DNA from: CAJXVA01 sp963761755
GTDB lineage: Bacteria; Myxococcota_A; Polyangia; Nannocystales; Nannocystaceae
DNA length: 64,000 nt
Assembly: GCA_963761755.1 (NCBI GenBank)
Contig: CAVXIC010000040.1
Coordinates: 186,001 to 250,000 of the forward strand
Direction: 5' to 3'
The notes under the pieces are model-generated. The model was not told the origin of the DNA. It saw only the letters and a list, made by a program, of their open reading frames with translations, and ran no database searches. Shown here piece after piece: positions 9,842 to 18,738 of this stretch. Positions within the stretch are counted from its first letter, which is position 1; each line of letters begins with the position of its first letter. A program made the translations under genes and the position numbers.

Positions 9842-11037
9842 GCCCCGAGTGTATCGCCTCGGCTTCGAAAGCGTCGGCACGCCGCCGGCGCGACCAGCCC
9901 CAACACCGCCGCCATCACGCCCGAGATGGAGTACACGGGTAGATAGCCGGCGACGTCGCCGAGCGCCCCCCCCAGCGGCGCCGCCAGGAACGCGCCGGCC
10001 ATGTACACGACCTGCATCGCGGTGAAGTCCGTCGCACCGATCGACGCGTCCGCCCGACCCATCGCCAGCGCGAAGATGCACACCGCCACGCCGCCGCCCG
10101 CGGCCGCCTCGACCACGTTCAGCGGCACGAACACCGCGACTGGAAGACTTCCGGGCGTCGCGAGACCCAGACCGACGAGCGCGACGCCCTGCACGATGCT
10201 GAAGCGCGCGAGGACCGGTGCCCAGCCGCGGCGCCGGACGAGCATGCCCGCGAGCGCTGCCCCGCCGATCACCGCCAAGGCACCGATGAACCCGTCGAGC
10301 CACGCGATGGTCTCCTTGGTGTACCCGTGGTCGACGAGCATCGGCTTGGTGAGCGCGCCGCCGAACGTCTCGCCGAACTTTGCGAACATCACGAAGCCCC
10401 AAAACGCCAGCCCCTGCCCCTTCAGCGACCGCCACAGGACGGGCCATATCTTCTGCGGCGGAGGCGTCGGGCTGGGCGGTTCGGGCGTACGGATCACCAG
10501 CAGCAGCACGAGCCCGATCATCGCGGCCATCACGTAGAAGTCGCCCGCCCACCCGATCGTGCCCAGGAGGCCCACCAAGACGCCGCCGCCGATCAGGTTG
10601 CCGACCTTGAACCCTCCGACCTGGGCGCTGTTGGCGGGGCCGAGGTCATCGCCCCCAATCAACCGGACTGCCCAACCGTCGACCGCGATGTCCTGGGTCG
10701 CCGCGAAGACGTTGAGGAGCAGGAACAAGACGACCACCAGCGTGAGATCGTCCTGCGGGCGCACCGTCGAGAGGGCCAGCGTCACCGCCAGCATGCCCAG
10801 CTGCGCGGGCACCAGCCAGCTCCGGTGCCGCCCGAAGCCTGGCCAGCCGTATCGATCCACCAAGGGCGCCCACGCGAACTTCAGCAGCCACGGTGCCGAC
10901 AAGAACGACGCGAGGCCGATCGTCTTGAGGCTGAGGCCCTGCTCCCGCAGGACGACCGGCAACACGACCGCGAGGAACCCCCCCGGCAGGCCCTGGCAGA
11001 CGTAGAGCGCAAAGAGGAACGCGAGGCGCCTGGACAT
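9838..11037 (-). CDS. MFS transporter, AmpG-like
   Basis: 399-residue polytopic membrane protein with about 12 hydrophobic segments. The first half carries AmpG/acetyl-CoA-transporter family signatures: YVCQGLPGGFL, IGLASFLSAPWLLKFAWAP, ATQDIAVDGWAVRL and ANSAQVGGFKVGNLIGGG. AmpG imports anhydromuropeptides, but related proteins carry other substrates, so the cargo is not certain. ATG 11037 is preferred; a TTG at 11052 would add five residues. It sits between a lipoprotein (18 nt upstream) and the C45 enzyme (4-nt overlap), which suggests that an imported amide-containing compound is processed by the C45 enzyme. Confidence 0.85.
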   Translation of the reverse strand: MSRRLAFLFALYVCQGLPGGFLAVVLPVVLREQGLSLKTIGLASFLSAPWLLKFAWAPLVDRYGWPGFGRHRSWLVPAQLGMLAVTLALSTVRPQDDLTLVVVLFLLLNVFAATQDIAVDGWAVRLIGGDDLGPANSAQVGGFKVGNLIGGGVLVGLLGTIGWAGDFYVMAAMIGLVLLLVIRTPEPPSPTPPPQKIWPVLWRSLKGQGLAFWGFVMFAKFGETFGGALTKPMLVDHGYTKETIAWLDGFIGALAVIGGAALAGMLVRRRGWAPVLARFSIVQGVALVGLGLATPGSLPVAVFVPLNVVEAAAGGGVAVCIFALAMGRADASIGATDFTAMQVVYMAGAFLAAPLGGALGDVAGYLPVYSISGVMAAVLGLVAPAACRRFRSRGDTLGA

Positions 11038-11055
11038 GGGCTCGCCGCGCAACGC

Positions 11056-11538
11056 CTACTGCGGCTCGAGTCCAGCCTGCTGGTCGTAGGTCTTCTTCCC
11101 GCCCTCCCACGTGGCGTGGGCCTTCACGCGGAACTGCTTGCACCCCTGGCCGAATGGATAGTCGCTGGGCCGGACCAAGACCACGTACGAGTCGCTCTGA
11201 GCGCTGATTCCGTGGTCGCCCGGGGCTTTGATGCGATCAGCGGGCACGTCGGCAGCGTCGCCTCCGCACGAGACGCGCGCCGAAAACGAGTCGGGGGGTG
11301 CGCCGGCGTTGAACACCATCGCGACCTGGTTGTGCATGGTGACGTGGCTGATGTCCGTCTCCCCCTCCCGGTGCTGACGGGTGGAGCGCTTCATCGCCGG
11401 CATCTTGCAGTTGCCGCCCTCGCACTGCCACGCACCCCGATACGACAAGAACTGGTTGCGCAGGTTCTGGCGGAGCGCCCCGCACCCCAGCGAGAGAGGA
11501 ACGGCGAGCAAAACCAGAGTGAGCAGAGCACGGCGCAT
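11056..11538 (-). CDS. Lipoprotein of unknown function
   Basis: 160 residues starting MRRALLTLVLLAVPLSLGC, with a lipobox LSLGC at Cys19. The mature part has no Gly/Thr linker. It contains four further Cys (CEGGNC, SCGGD, GCKQF) that could form two disulfides, and ends in a hydrophilic tail. First gene of the leftward operon with the AmpG-like transporter and C45 enzyme, so it may be the envelope component of the same function. I do not recognise a family. Confidence 0.8.
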   Translation of the reverse strand: MRRALLTLVLLAVPLSLGCGALRQNLRNQFLSYRGAWQCEGGNCKMPAMKRSTRQHREGETDISHVTMHNQVAMVFNAGAPPDSFSARVSCGGDAADVPADRIKAPGDHGISAQSDSYVVLVRPSDYPFGQGCKQFRVKAHATWEGGKKTYDQQAGLEPQ

Positions 11539-11604
11539 ACCCGTTGGTTACCACGACCGGCTTTGCGGGCGCCGCTCATTCCTGCGATCCTCGGGCACCC
11601 CTCC

Positions 11605-12453
11605 ATGATTCCGCCGAGTCTCATCCCGCTGCCGACGGCCCCCGAGGTGGCCAAGCGCGTGGACGCGCTGGAGCTGCCCTTCTCGCGCCACGGCGTCGAC
11701 CCCTACGGCGTGGACAAGGCCGAGCTGGCCAAGTTCTTCACCCTGCTTCGCTTCTTCTACGAGCGGTACTTCGACATCGAGTGCGTCGGCATCCACAACG
11801 TTCCTGCGCGCGGTCGCGCCATGCTGGTGGGCAACCACTCGGGCGGCTGGGCGATCGACGCGCTGATGGTCATCGCGTCCGCGTTCCTCGAGATGAACCC
11901 CCCGCGCCTGGCCCAAGGCATGGCAGAGAAGTTCCTCCAGAAGATGCCCTTCGTGGCCAACTTCTCCAACCGGCTCGGCCAGTTTGCCGGCCTGCCCGAG
12001 CACTGCATCCGACTGCTCGAAGACGACCGCCTGCTGATGGTCTTCCCCGAGGGTGCTCGCGGAACCGCCAAGTTGTTCCGCGACCGGGACTCGCTGGTCT
12101 CGTTTGGTACCGGTTTCGTCCGGCTCGCCCTGAGCACCGCGACCCCCATCGTCCCCGTCGCGTTCGTCGGCGGCGGAGAAGCAATTCCCACCATCGCCAA
12201 CCTCTACGGCCTCGGCAAGCGCGTCGGGCTCCCCTACGTGCCCGTGACGCCCTACGGCATCGCGCTCCCGCTGCCGGTTCGCCTGAAGATTCTCTACGGC
12301 GAGCCGGTGGTCCTCGAGGGCAGCGCGAGCGACACCGACCAGGTCATCGCCCGTCACGTGGAGCACATCAAGGGCAAGATCACCGGCCTCATCTCCCAAG
12401 GACGGGCGCTGCGAGAAGGCAAGATCACGGCGGCCGAGGTGCAACTGTCATGA
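11605..12453 (+). CDS. Lysophospholipid acyltransferase-like protein
   Basis: 282 residues of the LPLAT superfamily, MGAT-like branch. Block I is GNHSGGWAIDA, the His-Ser-Gly-Gly variant of the HX4D catalytic motif. The acceptor-binding block is VFPEGARGTAKLF, and a later proline-rich block reads TPIVPVAFVGGGE. These enzymes transfer an acyl group from acyl-CoA or acyl-ACP to a lipid hydroxyl. The ATG at 11605 was chosen; the open frame upstream is antisense to the transporter operon. The stop overlaps the ATG of the epimerase gene (ATGA), so the two form a cotranslated pair of unknown joint role. Confidence 0.87.
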   Translation: MIPPSLIPLPTAPEVAKRVDALELPFSRHGVDPYGVDKAELAKFFTLLRFFYERYFDIECVGIHNVPARGRAMLVGNHSGGWAIDALMVIASAFLEMNPPRLAQGMAEKFLQKMPFVANFSNRLGQFAGLPEHCIRLLEDDRLLMVFPEGARGTAKLFRDRDSLVSFGTGFVRLALSTATPIVPVAFVGGGEAIPTIANLYGLGKRVGLPYVPVTPYGIALPLPVRLKILYGEPVVLEGSASDTDQVIARHVEHIKGKITGLISQGRALREGKITAAEVQLS

Positions 12454-13361
12454 AGGTACTCGTCACCGGCGTCGCCGGACACATGGGCCGACTCGTCGCC
12501 CACCAGCTGCTCGCCCACGGATACGAGGTCATCGGGCTCGATCGCCGCGCCTGGTATCACCCGCCCGACGGCATCCGGGTGTACCAAGCGGACATCCGCA
12601 AGCGCCCCGCCGAGGACGTGTTTCGCACCCAGCAGCCCGATGCCGTCGTGCACATGGCCACGGTCACCCACCTCACCCACCGCAGCGAGGACCGGTACCG
12701 GATCAACCTCAAGGGGACGCAGGCCTTCTTCGAGCACTGTCATCGCTACGGGGTCAAGCAGGCGATCTTCGTCGGGCGCCACACGTATTACGGCGCCGCA
12801 CCCGACTCGCCCCTGTACCACACCGAGGCGGAGCCCCCGATGGCGGTCCACACCTTCCCCGAGCTCTCGGACTTGGTGGCGGCCGACCTGTACGCAGGCG
12901 CCACGCTGTGGCGGCATCCGGAGATCGACACCGCCGTGCTGCGCTGCTGCTACACGCTGGGACCCCTCGAGCAGGGGACCCTCTCCGCGTTCCTGCGCGG
13001 GCCTCGGGTCCCCACCATCTTGGGTTTCGACCCGCTGTTTCAGTTCCTGCACGAGCAGGATGCCGCGCGGGCCATCGTCGTCGCGCTGACCAAGAAGCTG
13101 CGCGGGGTCTACAACGTCGCCGGGCCGCCGCCGGTGCCGCTCTCGGTGCTCATTCGAGAGACCGGGCGATCCAACCTGCCGATCCCCGAGCTGCTCTTTC
13201 GAGCCGCGCTCGGCCGCTTCGGTCTGCCGCAGCTGCCTCGCGGCGCGCTCGAGCACGTGAAGTACCCGGTGGTCATCGACCACAAGGAGTTCCGCGAGGC
13301 CACCGGCTTCACGCCGGAGTTCAGCGAGGACGCGACGATGCACGCGTTCCGGGAGGCCTGA
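12450..13361 (+). CDS. NAD-dependent epimerase/dehydratase family protein
   Basis: 303-residue extended short-chain dehydrogenase. The N-terminal dinucleotide-binding motif is VTGVAGHMGRLVAHQLL (GxxGxxG), followed by the acidic GLDRR at the end of beta2 and DAVVHMATVTH. The usual YxxxK catalytic pair is not obvious: the family position reads GRHTYYGAAPDS, and no Lys follows Tyr at +4. The reaction may therefore differ from sugar epimerisation, or the protein may only bind a nucleotide. It overlaps the acyltransferase stop by four bases. Substrate not predictable. Confidence 0.83.
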   Translation: MKVLVTGVAGHMGRLVAHQLLAHGYEVIGLDRRAWYHPPDGIRVYQADIRKRPAEDVFRTQQPDAVVHMATVTHLTHRSEDRYRINLKGTQAFFEHCHRYGVKQAIFVGRHTYYGAAPDSPLYHTEAEPPMAVHTFPELSDLVAADLYAGATLWRHPEIDTAVLRCCYTLGPLEQGTLSAFLRGPRVPTILGFDPLFQFLHEQDAARAIVVALTKKLRGVYNVAGPPPVPLSVLIRETGRSNLPIPELLFRAALGRFGLPQLPRGALEHVKYPVVIDHKEFREATGFTPEFSEDATMHAFREA

Positions 13362-13381
13362 TCGCGGCGGACCCCGGAGGT

Positions 13382-13705
13382 TCACCCGGGGCCGCGCAGA
13401 AAGCGGACGCGCCGCACGCAGTCCGCATCGCCGTCGCCGGTGGTCTCGAACCCCACCGGCGTCTGGGCGGACATCGCGGCGAAGAGTTGCTCCAGCACCC
13501 GATCGGAGAGTCGATGCTTGCGGCACGCGCCCTCCCCAAACCCGATCGCGCGATCCGCACCGGCCAAACGGACGGCTTCGGTTCGAATGAGACCCCCCGT
13601 GCCGTCCGCGGACAGCTCGATGGCCAAGATGCGGACGGAATCCGGCTCGGATGGGGTCTCCGAGGGGGCGAACGCGGTCACAAGGGCAATCACCAGCGCG
13701 GTCAT
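13382..13705 (-). CDS. Small secreted protein of unknown function
   Basis: 107 residues from ATG 13705 (MTALVIALVTAFAPSETP, a signal-peptide-like start); a GTG at 13726 would add seven residues. The mature part is about 90 residues with two Cys (GACRKH and ADCVRR) and no recognised domain. It is convergent with the epimerase gene (20-nt gap) and divergent from the VWFA gene. Coding potential is supported mainly by the signal peptide and balanced composition. Confidence 0.5.
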   Translation of the reverse strand: MTALVIALVTAFAPSETPSEPDSVRILAIELSADGTGGLIRTEAVRLAGADRAIGFGEGACRKHRLSDRVLEQLFAAMSAQTPVGFETTGDGDADCVRRVRFLRGPG

Positions 13706-13848
13706 GACCCCCCGAACGCCCGCCACCGCCCATCCCTTTCACGCGGCCCGACGGCCGGTTTTTCGAGAGCACGGCTGGCGCAGCGGGCACGGCGTGGGGT
13801 TGCACGAGCGTTTCTGGCTGCCGTGAGGCATCGTTGCAGGAGTCGGCA

Positions 13849-15414
13849 ATGCTCCGAAACGTCCTTCCAGCCGTGGTGCTGCTGGCGAGCGCCCCTGGCG
13901 ACGTCGCAGCTGCCCCTCCCGTGGCCCGCAGCGCCGACGCGAGCCAGCCCGCGTGGGATCGGCCGATCTTGGCCGACCCCAAGCGCGACGACGCGGCCAA
14001 GGCCCGCCGCCCTCGGACCTTTCGCGACCACGGCGTCGGTCCGACGATCGACACGGCCGAGCGCCCCCGCGGCGCCTTCACGCTGGACCACGACACCGCC
14101 AGCTTCGACCTCGCGCGTGCGGCCCTGGCTCGCGGCGAGATGCCGCAGCCCGCCGAGGTCCGGGTCGAGGAGTTCATCAAGGTCTTCGCCGCGCCGCCCG
14201 AGGACGCCACGGCGGACCGAAGAGATCCGCTGGGCATCGAGACGGAGGCGGTCGCCTCCCCGCACCGGCGGGGCTACCAGCTCGTTCGCATCACCGCCTA
14301 CGCAGCCCCGAGGCCCCAGCGGCCGGTCGACATCGTCATCGCGGTCGACGTCTCGTCGGCGATGGCGACCGCGCCGGACCTCGATGACGCGCGCGAGCTG
14401 GTGCAGACCCTCGGCGCGGCGCTGAGCCGAGACGACAAGCTCGCGGTGGTCGAGCTCGGGTCTCCACCCGAGGTGCTCTTGCCCCTGCAGCCGCCGCCCT
14501 CGCTGGCCGAGCTCGAGGCGACCGTCGAGCGCATCGGACCGGCCGAGGCACCTGCAGTCTCCGAGGCCACCTTGGCCACGGCCTACGCCCAGCTCGCCGC
14601 CAAGGACCCCAAGCGGGACCGGGTCATCGTGCTCGTCGGTCCCGGCTCCTTGCCCGCCTCGAGCGCCGAGCACCGCGATGCGGTCTGGAGCGCAGCCGAC
14701 CAGGCCATGCGCCGGGGTATCTCCTCGTTCTCGGTCGGCATCGGACGGGCGACCTACGACGACGTGCTGCTCGGCGGGTTCGCGAGCGCGGGACACGGCG
14801 CGTATCTCTTCACCCACGAGCCCTCCGATACCGCCCGACAGCTCGCCCAGCTGGTCCGGCGTCCGATCGCCGCCCGCGACCCCGTCCTGGAGGTCGAGTT
14901 CGATCCAGCCGCCGTGACGCGCTACCGCTTGCTCGGCTTCGAGGGCCGCAGCGAGCCGGCGCCCGCGCGACGCGAACAGCCCAACGCCGGAGCGCTGCGA
15001 GCCGGTGAGGCCGTGACCGCGCTGTACGAGATCAAGCTCCGCGAGGACGCGCCTGCGTCCTGGGGCGAAGCCCGGCTGCGGTATCAAAGCCCCAACAGCA
15101 AGAAGACCCGCGCGCTCGCCCAACCCCTGGAAGGTCTCAAGGCCGGAGTCTCCCCCGCCGATGCGTCCCCGAGCACGCAGCTCGTCGTGTTGGCCGCGAC
15201 GGTCGCCGAGAAGCTTCGCGCGTCCTACTGGGCGCGGCGCGTGACGTGGGTCGCGCTCCGAGAGCGCTGGGACGCTCTCCCCGAGGACGTCCGGACCGAT
15301 CCCGACACCGCCCGGCTCGGCGCCCTCATCGACGACGCCGCGGCCCTTCAAGCGGAACCGTCCGAGGACGACTCCGATGCGCGTCCATTCGACCGCATGC
15401 CGGTCGTGAGGTAG
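13849..15414 (+). CDS. Secreted VWFA-domain protein, YfbK-like
   Basis: 521 residues with a signal peptide (MLRNVLPAVVLLASAPGDVAAA). The YfbK-type N-terminal module is recognisable by FTLDHDTASFDLARAALARG and VRVEEFIKVF. It is followed by a von Willebrand A domain (about 150-320) and a C-terminal domain. The MIDAS motif reads DVSSA rather than DxSxS, so metal binding may be weakened. ATG 13849 is preceded by AGGAG at a 6-nt spacing (one of the few clear Shine-Dalgarno sites here), which decides the start over the upstream codon at 13834. Six bases separate it from the histidine kinase, so it probably shares its transcript. Confidence 0.82.
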   Translation: MLRNVLPAVVLLASAPGDVAAAPPVARSADASQPAWDRPILADPKRDDAAKARRPRTFRDHGVGPTIDTAERPRGAFTLDHDTASFDLARAALARGEMPQPAEVRVEEFIKVFAAPPEDATADRRDPLGIETEAVASPHRRGYQLVRITAYAAPRPQRPVDIVIAVDVSSAMATAPDLDDARELVQTLGAALSRDDKLAVVELGSPPEVLLPLQPPPSLAELEATVERIGPAEAPAVSEATLATAYAQLAAKDPKRDRVIVLVGPGSLPASSAEHRDAVWSAADQAMRRGISSFSVGIGRATYDDVLLGGFASAGHGAYLFTHEPSDTARQLAQLVRRPIAARDPVLEVEFDPAAVTRYRLLGFEGRSEPAPARREQPNAGALRAGEAVTALYEIKLREDAPASWGEARLRYQSPNSKKTRALAQPLEGLKAGVSPADASPSTQLVVLAATVAEKLRASYWARRVTWVALRERWDALPEDVRTDPDTARLGALIDDAAALQAEPSEDDSDARPFDRMPVVR

Positions 15415-15420
15415 CCGCCG

Positions 15421-17265
15421 GTGTTCTCTCGACTCCGTCCGTGGCTGATCGCGCTGGGCTTGGGCCTGCTCGCCCTGTTGTGGGGTCTGGCGACCCTGCA
15501 GAGCATGATGCTCACCGAGCGTCGCGATGCGCGGGCCCGCATCGACGACCAGACCGCCGCGCTGGAGGAGTTCGCCTTGCGCGCGCTCCAGCTCCAGCTC
15601 GAGGAGGTGCTCCGTGAAGCTGGGCCCGCGCTGGAGGCCGCGCGCCAAGACCCCCTGCTGCCCGCTGCCGGCTTGGTCTTCGTCGAACGCGGGACGCTCG
15701 GCCTGCCCCGCCCCGCGCCCCGCGACAGCGACACGACCCCTGCCCAGGAACTCTACCAGGCGCTGCGCAGCGGCGCGCCCATCGAAGCCGAGCCGCAGAC
15801 GCCGTGGGCGGACCGCCTCGTGCTCTTCACCGACTTTCGCGACGCGATCGAAGAGGGCGACGCCTCGCCCATCGAGCGCTCGTTCCGGGAGCTTCTGCGG
15901 CATCGGACGCTGCACGTCATCGACTCGCGGCTGGACCTCGTCGCCCGCGTCGCCGCGCTCGACCTGCTCACGGAGCGCCGTCGACCCGACCCCGAGCTCA
16001 TGGAGGACGCGCTTCGTCGCGGCTTGCGCGACGGCCGGGGAGCGCTGGTCATCGTCGGCCTGCAGCGCGCGCTGCTCGAGCGCCGCTCCCGGTTCTCGGA
16101 GCCCGACTTCGACTTCCTGTGCGACCATGTGATCGCGCTCAGCCGGCAGTCCGGCGTGCGGGTCGACGACTTCGTCATGCGTCGCGCCGAACGCCCCCGC
16201 GACATGTTCGTGCCGGCCCGGGCCTCGGGACCCATGCTGCTCGACCACGGCCGCATCTTCGTCCGCCCGCGCACGGCCGAGGTGTTGCTGGGCACGGAGG
16301 TCGACCTGGACGAGGCCGTCGCGGGCGTCGAGGAGGAGATGCGCACCAAGGGGCTGCTCGAACCCGATGACGAGCTGCTCTCACCGCGCGTGACCACCGA
16401 GACGCTCGACCTTGCGAGCCTGCGCATCCCGGTGGTCGCCCCGCGGCTGGACCGGGCCGCCGAGCAGGCCGACCAGCGCTTCTGGCTCAAGACGTCCTTC
16501 GTCGTCCTGTGCGCCGTGCTGGCCTCGACGCTCGTCGTTCTCGCCGCGGTCCTGCAGTCACGTCGGCTGCGCTTCGTCGAGCTCAAGAGCAACTTCGTCG
16601 CGGCGGTCAGCCACGAGCTCCGCACGCCGCTGGCCTCGATCCGCCTGATGGCCGAGACGCTCGAGCGACGCACCAAGGGGCTGCCGGGCGCCCGCGACTA
16701 TCCCGCGCGCATCGTGCGGGAGAGCGACGACCTCGCCTTCCTCGTCGAGAACCTCTTGTCGTTCAACCGTCTGGACAAGGGTCGATGGAAGCCCCGCTGT
16801 GACGATGTGGACGGCGCCGATCTCGTCGCGACCCTCGAAGACGACATGTCCGTGTTCGCGCCTCGGCGGGTGCACGTCCGCAGCGAGGGCTTGGAGGGTC
16901 TGCAGCTGTGGGCCGACCCCGAGCTCCTGCGCCTGCTGCTGAGGAACCTGGGCAAGAACGCCTGCAACTACAACGAGCGGGACCCCATCGAGATCGACGT
17001 GAGCGCGGCGGTCCGCGGCGAGAGCTGGGTGGTGTCCTTCACCGACAACGGCGTGGGAATTCCCGCCGCCGAGCGCAACAAGGTCTTCACCGACTTTTAC
17101 CGGGGCCCCGGAAGCCGAGCCCGGGGAAGCGGTCTGGGCCTGTCGATCTGTCGCCAGATCATGCAGGCCCACGGCGGCGACCTCGAGATCGCCCGTTCGG
17201 ACGACTCGGGCACGACCTTCCGCCTGCGCTTCCCTGGATCTATCCTGCGAACGGAGTCGACATGA
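15421..17265 (+). CDS. Sensor histidine kinase
   Basis: 614 residues from GTG 15421. Two membrane segments (about 8-24 and 358-379) enclose a 330-residue extracytoplasmic sensor region of no recognised family, rich in Arg/Glu helices. The H box is AAVSHELRTPL with the phospho-acceptor His at 398. The ATPase domain has an N box (NLGKNACNYN), G1 (DNGVGI) and G2 (GSGLGLSI). No HAMP domain separates TM2 from the H box; the gap is under 20 residues. The stop overlaps the response-regulator ATG, giving an operon VWFA-kinase-regulator. Confidence 0.92.
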   Translation: MFSRLRPWLIALGLGLLALLWGLATLQSMMLTERRDARARIDDQTAALEEFALRALQLQLEEVLREAGPALEAARQDPLLPAAGLVFVERGTLGLPRPAPRDSDTTPAQELYQALRSGAPIEAEPQTPWADRLVLFTDFRDAIEEGDASPIERSFRELLRHRTLHVIDSRLDLVARVAALDLLTERRRPDPELMEDALRRGLRDGRGALVIVGLQRALLERRSRFSEPDFDFLCDHVIALSRQSGVRVDDFVMRRAERPRDMFVPARASGPMLLDHGRIFVRPRTAEVLLGTEVDLDEAVAGVEEEMRTKGLLEPDDELLSPRVTTETLDLASLRIPVVAPRLDRAAEQADQRFWLKTSFVVLCAVLASTLVVLAAVLQSRRLRFVELKSNFVAAVSHELRTPLASIRLMAETLERRTKGLPGARDYPARIVRESDDLAFLVENLLSFNRLDKGRWKPRCDDVDGADLVATLEDDMSVFAPRRVHVRSEGLEGLQLWADPELLRLLLRNLGKNACNYNERDPIEIDVSAAVRGESWVVSFTDNGVGIPAAERNKVFTDFYRGPGSRARGSGLGLSICRQIMQAHGGDLEIARSDDSGTTFRLRFPGSILRTEST

Positions 17266-17969
17266 CCGAACGCATCCTGGTCGTCGAGGACGACGAAAAC
17301 CTCCGCCTCCCCTTGGTCGACAACCTCGAGGACGAGGGCTTCGAGGTGCAGCAAGCGGCCTCGGGCGAGTCGGCCATCGAAGCCGCCGCAAGGACACCCT
17401 TCGACGTCATCGTGCTCGACATCATGCTGCCGGGCATGAGCGGCTATGAGGTCTGCAAGGCGCTTCGAGGGGCAGGATCGACGGCCAGCGTCTTGATGCT
17501 CACCGCGCGCAGCCTCGAGGACGACGTCGTCACCGGCTTCGACGCGGGCGCCGACGACTACCTCACCAAGCCCTACCGGCTCCGCGAGCTGATGGCGCGC
17601 CTGCGTGCGCTGCTTCGCCGCCGCGCCGCGCCGACGACCCCCGCGCCGGTCACGTCCGCCGAGACCACCTTCGACCTCGACGGCATCACGGTCGACCGCA
17701 GCGCGAGGACGGTCAACGACCGCCGAGGAGATCCTGTGGACCTGACCCGAACCGAGTTCGACCTGCTGGTGTTCATGCTCGCCCATCGCGGTGAGGCCAT
17801 GGCGCGAGAGGTGATCCTCGACAAGGTTTGGGGCAACGTGAGGGTCGACCCCCGCACCGTCGACAACTTCGTGTCCAACCTCAAGAAGAAGCTGGGGTGG
17901 ACCAAGGACCGAAGGTTCGCGTTTCGGGCCGTGCGCGGTGTCGGCTATCGCCTCGACGTCGGCGAATGA
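17262..17969 (+). CDS. OmpR-family response regulator
   Basis: 235 residues. The receiver domain has the acidic pair in VVEDDE, phospho-acceptor Asp53 in IVLDIMLP, Thr in MLTAR and Lys103 in YLTKPY. The C-terminal winged helix (about 140-233) has TRTEFDLLVFML, and the recognition helix lies near DPRTVDNFVSNLKKKL, ending in AVRGVGYRL. Overlaps the histidine-kinase stop (ATGA) and is its obvious partner. The convergent nrtR gene ends one base beyond the stop. Confidence 0.95.
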   Translation: MTERILVVEDDENLRLPLVDNLEDEGFEVQQAASGESAIEAAARTPFDVIVLDIMLPGMSGYEVCKALRGAGSTASVLMLTARSLEDDVVTGFDAGADDYLTKPYRLRELMARLRALLRRRAAPTTPAPVTSAETTFDLDGITVDRSARTVNDRRGDPVDLTRTEFDLLVFMLAHRGEAMAREVILDKVWGNVRVDPRTVDNFVSNLKKKLGWTKDRRFAFRAVRGVGYRLDVGE

Positions 17970-17970
17970 A

Positions 17971-18738
17971 TCAGAGCCCCGCCAGACGGGACTCTGCGAA
18001 CGCATACAGGTGTGCGGGCCTTCCGGGCCCTGCGGCGGCGCGCTTCCCCGGGGCGTCGATGATCACGCCGTCCTCGATCATGCGATTGAAGCGCTTGTTG
18101 AAGTTGCTCTTGTCGTAGTCGTTGCCCGTCACGACCTCGAAGACCCGTCGAAGCTCCGCTTTGGTGAACGACCGCGGGACGAGACTCATCGCCAGCCGCA
18201 GATCGTATTCGATCTTGCCCGCGATGCGCTCGGTGGCGACGCTGATGATGTCCGCGTGGTCGAAGGCCAGCGCGAGGCGCTCGAGCCTCGACACCGACAC
18301 CCACGTCACGTCGGCAGCGTCATCGCCCGCTCGAACCAGAGGCATCCGGTCGCCGGACACAAGCGCGTAGTAGGCGACGGAGATGACGCGTCCTCGGGGG
18401 TCTCGTCCGGCCTTGCCGAAGGTGTACAGCTGCTCGAGGAACACGTCCCGCGTGCTCAGCCCCGTCTCCTCTTGAAGCTCCCGCGCCGCGGCGTCGTCGA
18501 CATCTTCCCCTTGGTCGTCGCCACCGTCCCCGACCCGAACGAAGCCTCCCGGCAGCGCCCACTGCCCTGCGAACGGAGGTCCGCCCCGCTCGATGAGCAG
18601 GACCTTGAGGTCGAGATCGACGACGGTGAACACCACCATGTCGACGGTCACCGAGGGCCGTGCGTACGCGTAGTGGTACTCGGCTGCCGCAGCAGGCGTC
18701 GTGGTCGCGCCGCGACGCCCCGAGCCCCTCACACCCAC
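17971..18738 (-). CDS. nrtR: NrtR-type Nudix transcriptional regulator of NAD metabolism
   Basis: 255 residues: an N-terminal Nudix domain (about 28-160) and a C-terminal winged-helix domain (about 165-250). The Nudix helix ends in the intact motif RELQEETGL. An insertion rich in Asp/Gly separates it from the preceding GGFV strand, so the box is longer than the canonical one. NrtR proteins are Nudix-derived repressors of NAD genes that use ADP-ribose-type ligands. The third position after pncB and pncA on one transcript strongly favours this over a plain Nudix hydrolase. GTG 18738 overlaps the pncA end by 10 nt. Confidence 0.82.
   Translation of the reverse strand: MGVRGSGRRGATTTPAAAAEYHYAYARPSVTVDMVVFTVVDLDLKVLLIERGGPPFAGQWALPGGFVRVGDGGDDQGEDVDDAAARELQEETGLSTRDVFLEQLYTFGKAGRDPRGRVISVAYYALVSGDRMPLVRAGDDAADVTWVSVSRLERLALAFDHADIISVATERIAGKIEYDLRLAMSLVPRSFTKAELRRVFEVVTGNDYDKSNFNKRFNRMIEDGVIIDAPGKRAAAGPGRPAHLYAFAESRLAGL

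Noticed and set aside
9838..11037. Naming the transporter ampG
   Set aside because: The family also contains acetyl-CoA and siderophore transporters, and no ampD/ampC context is present, so the symbol was withheld.
13702..16248. An 848-codon open frame on the minus strand
   Set aside because: Antisense shadow of the VWFA and histidine-kinase genes, which carry clear domain motifs; the shadow has none.
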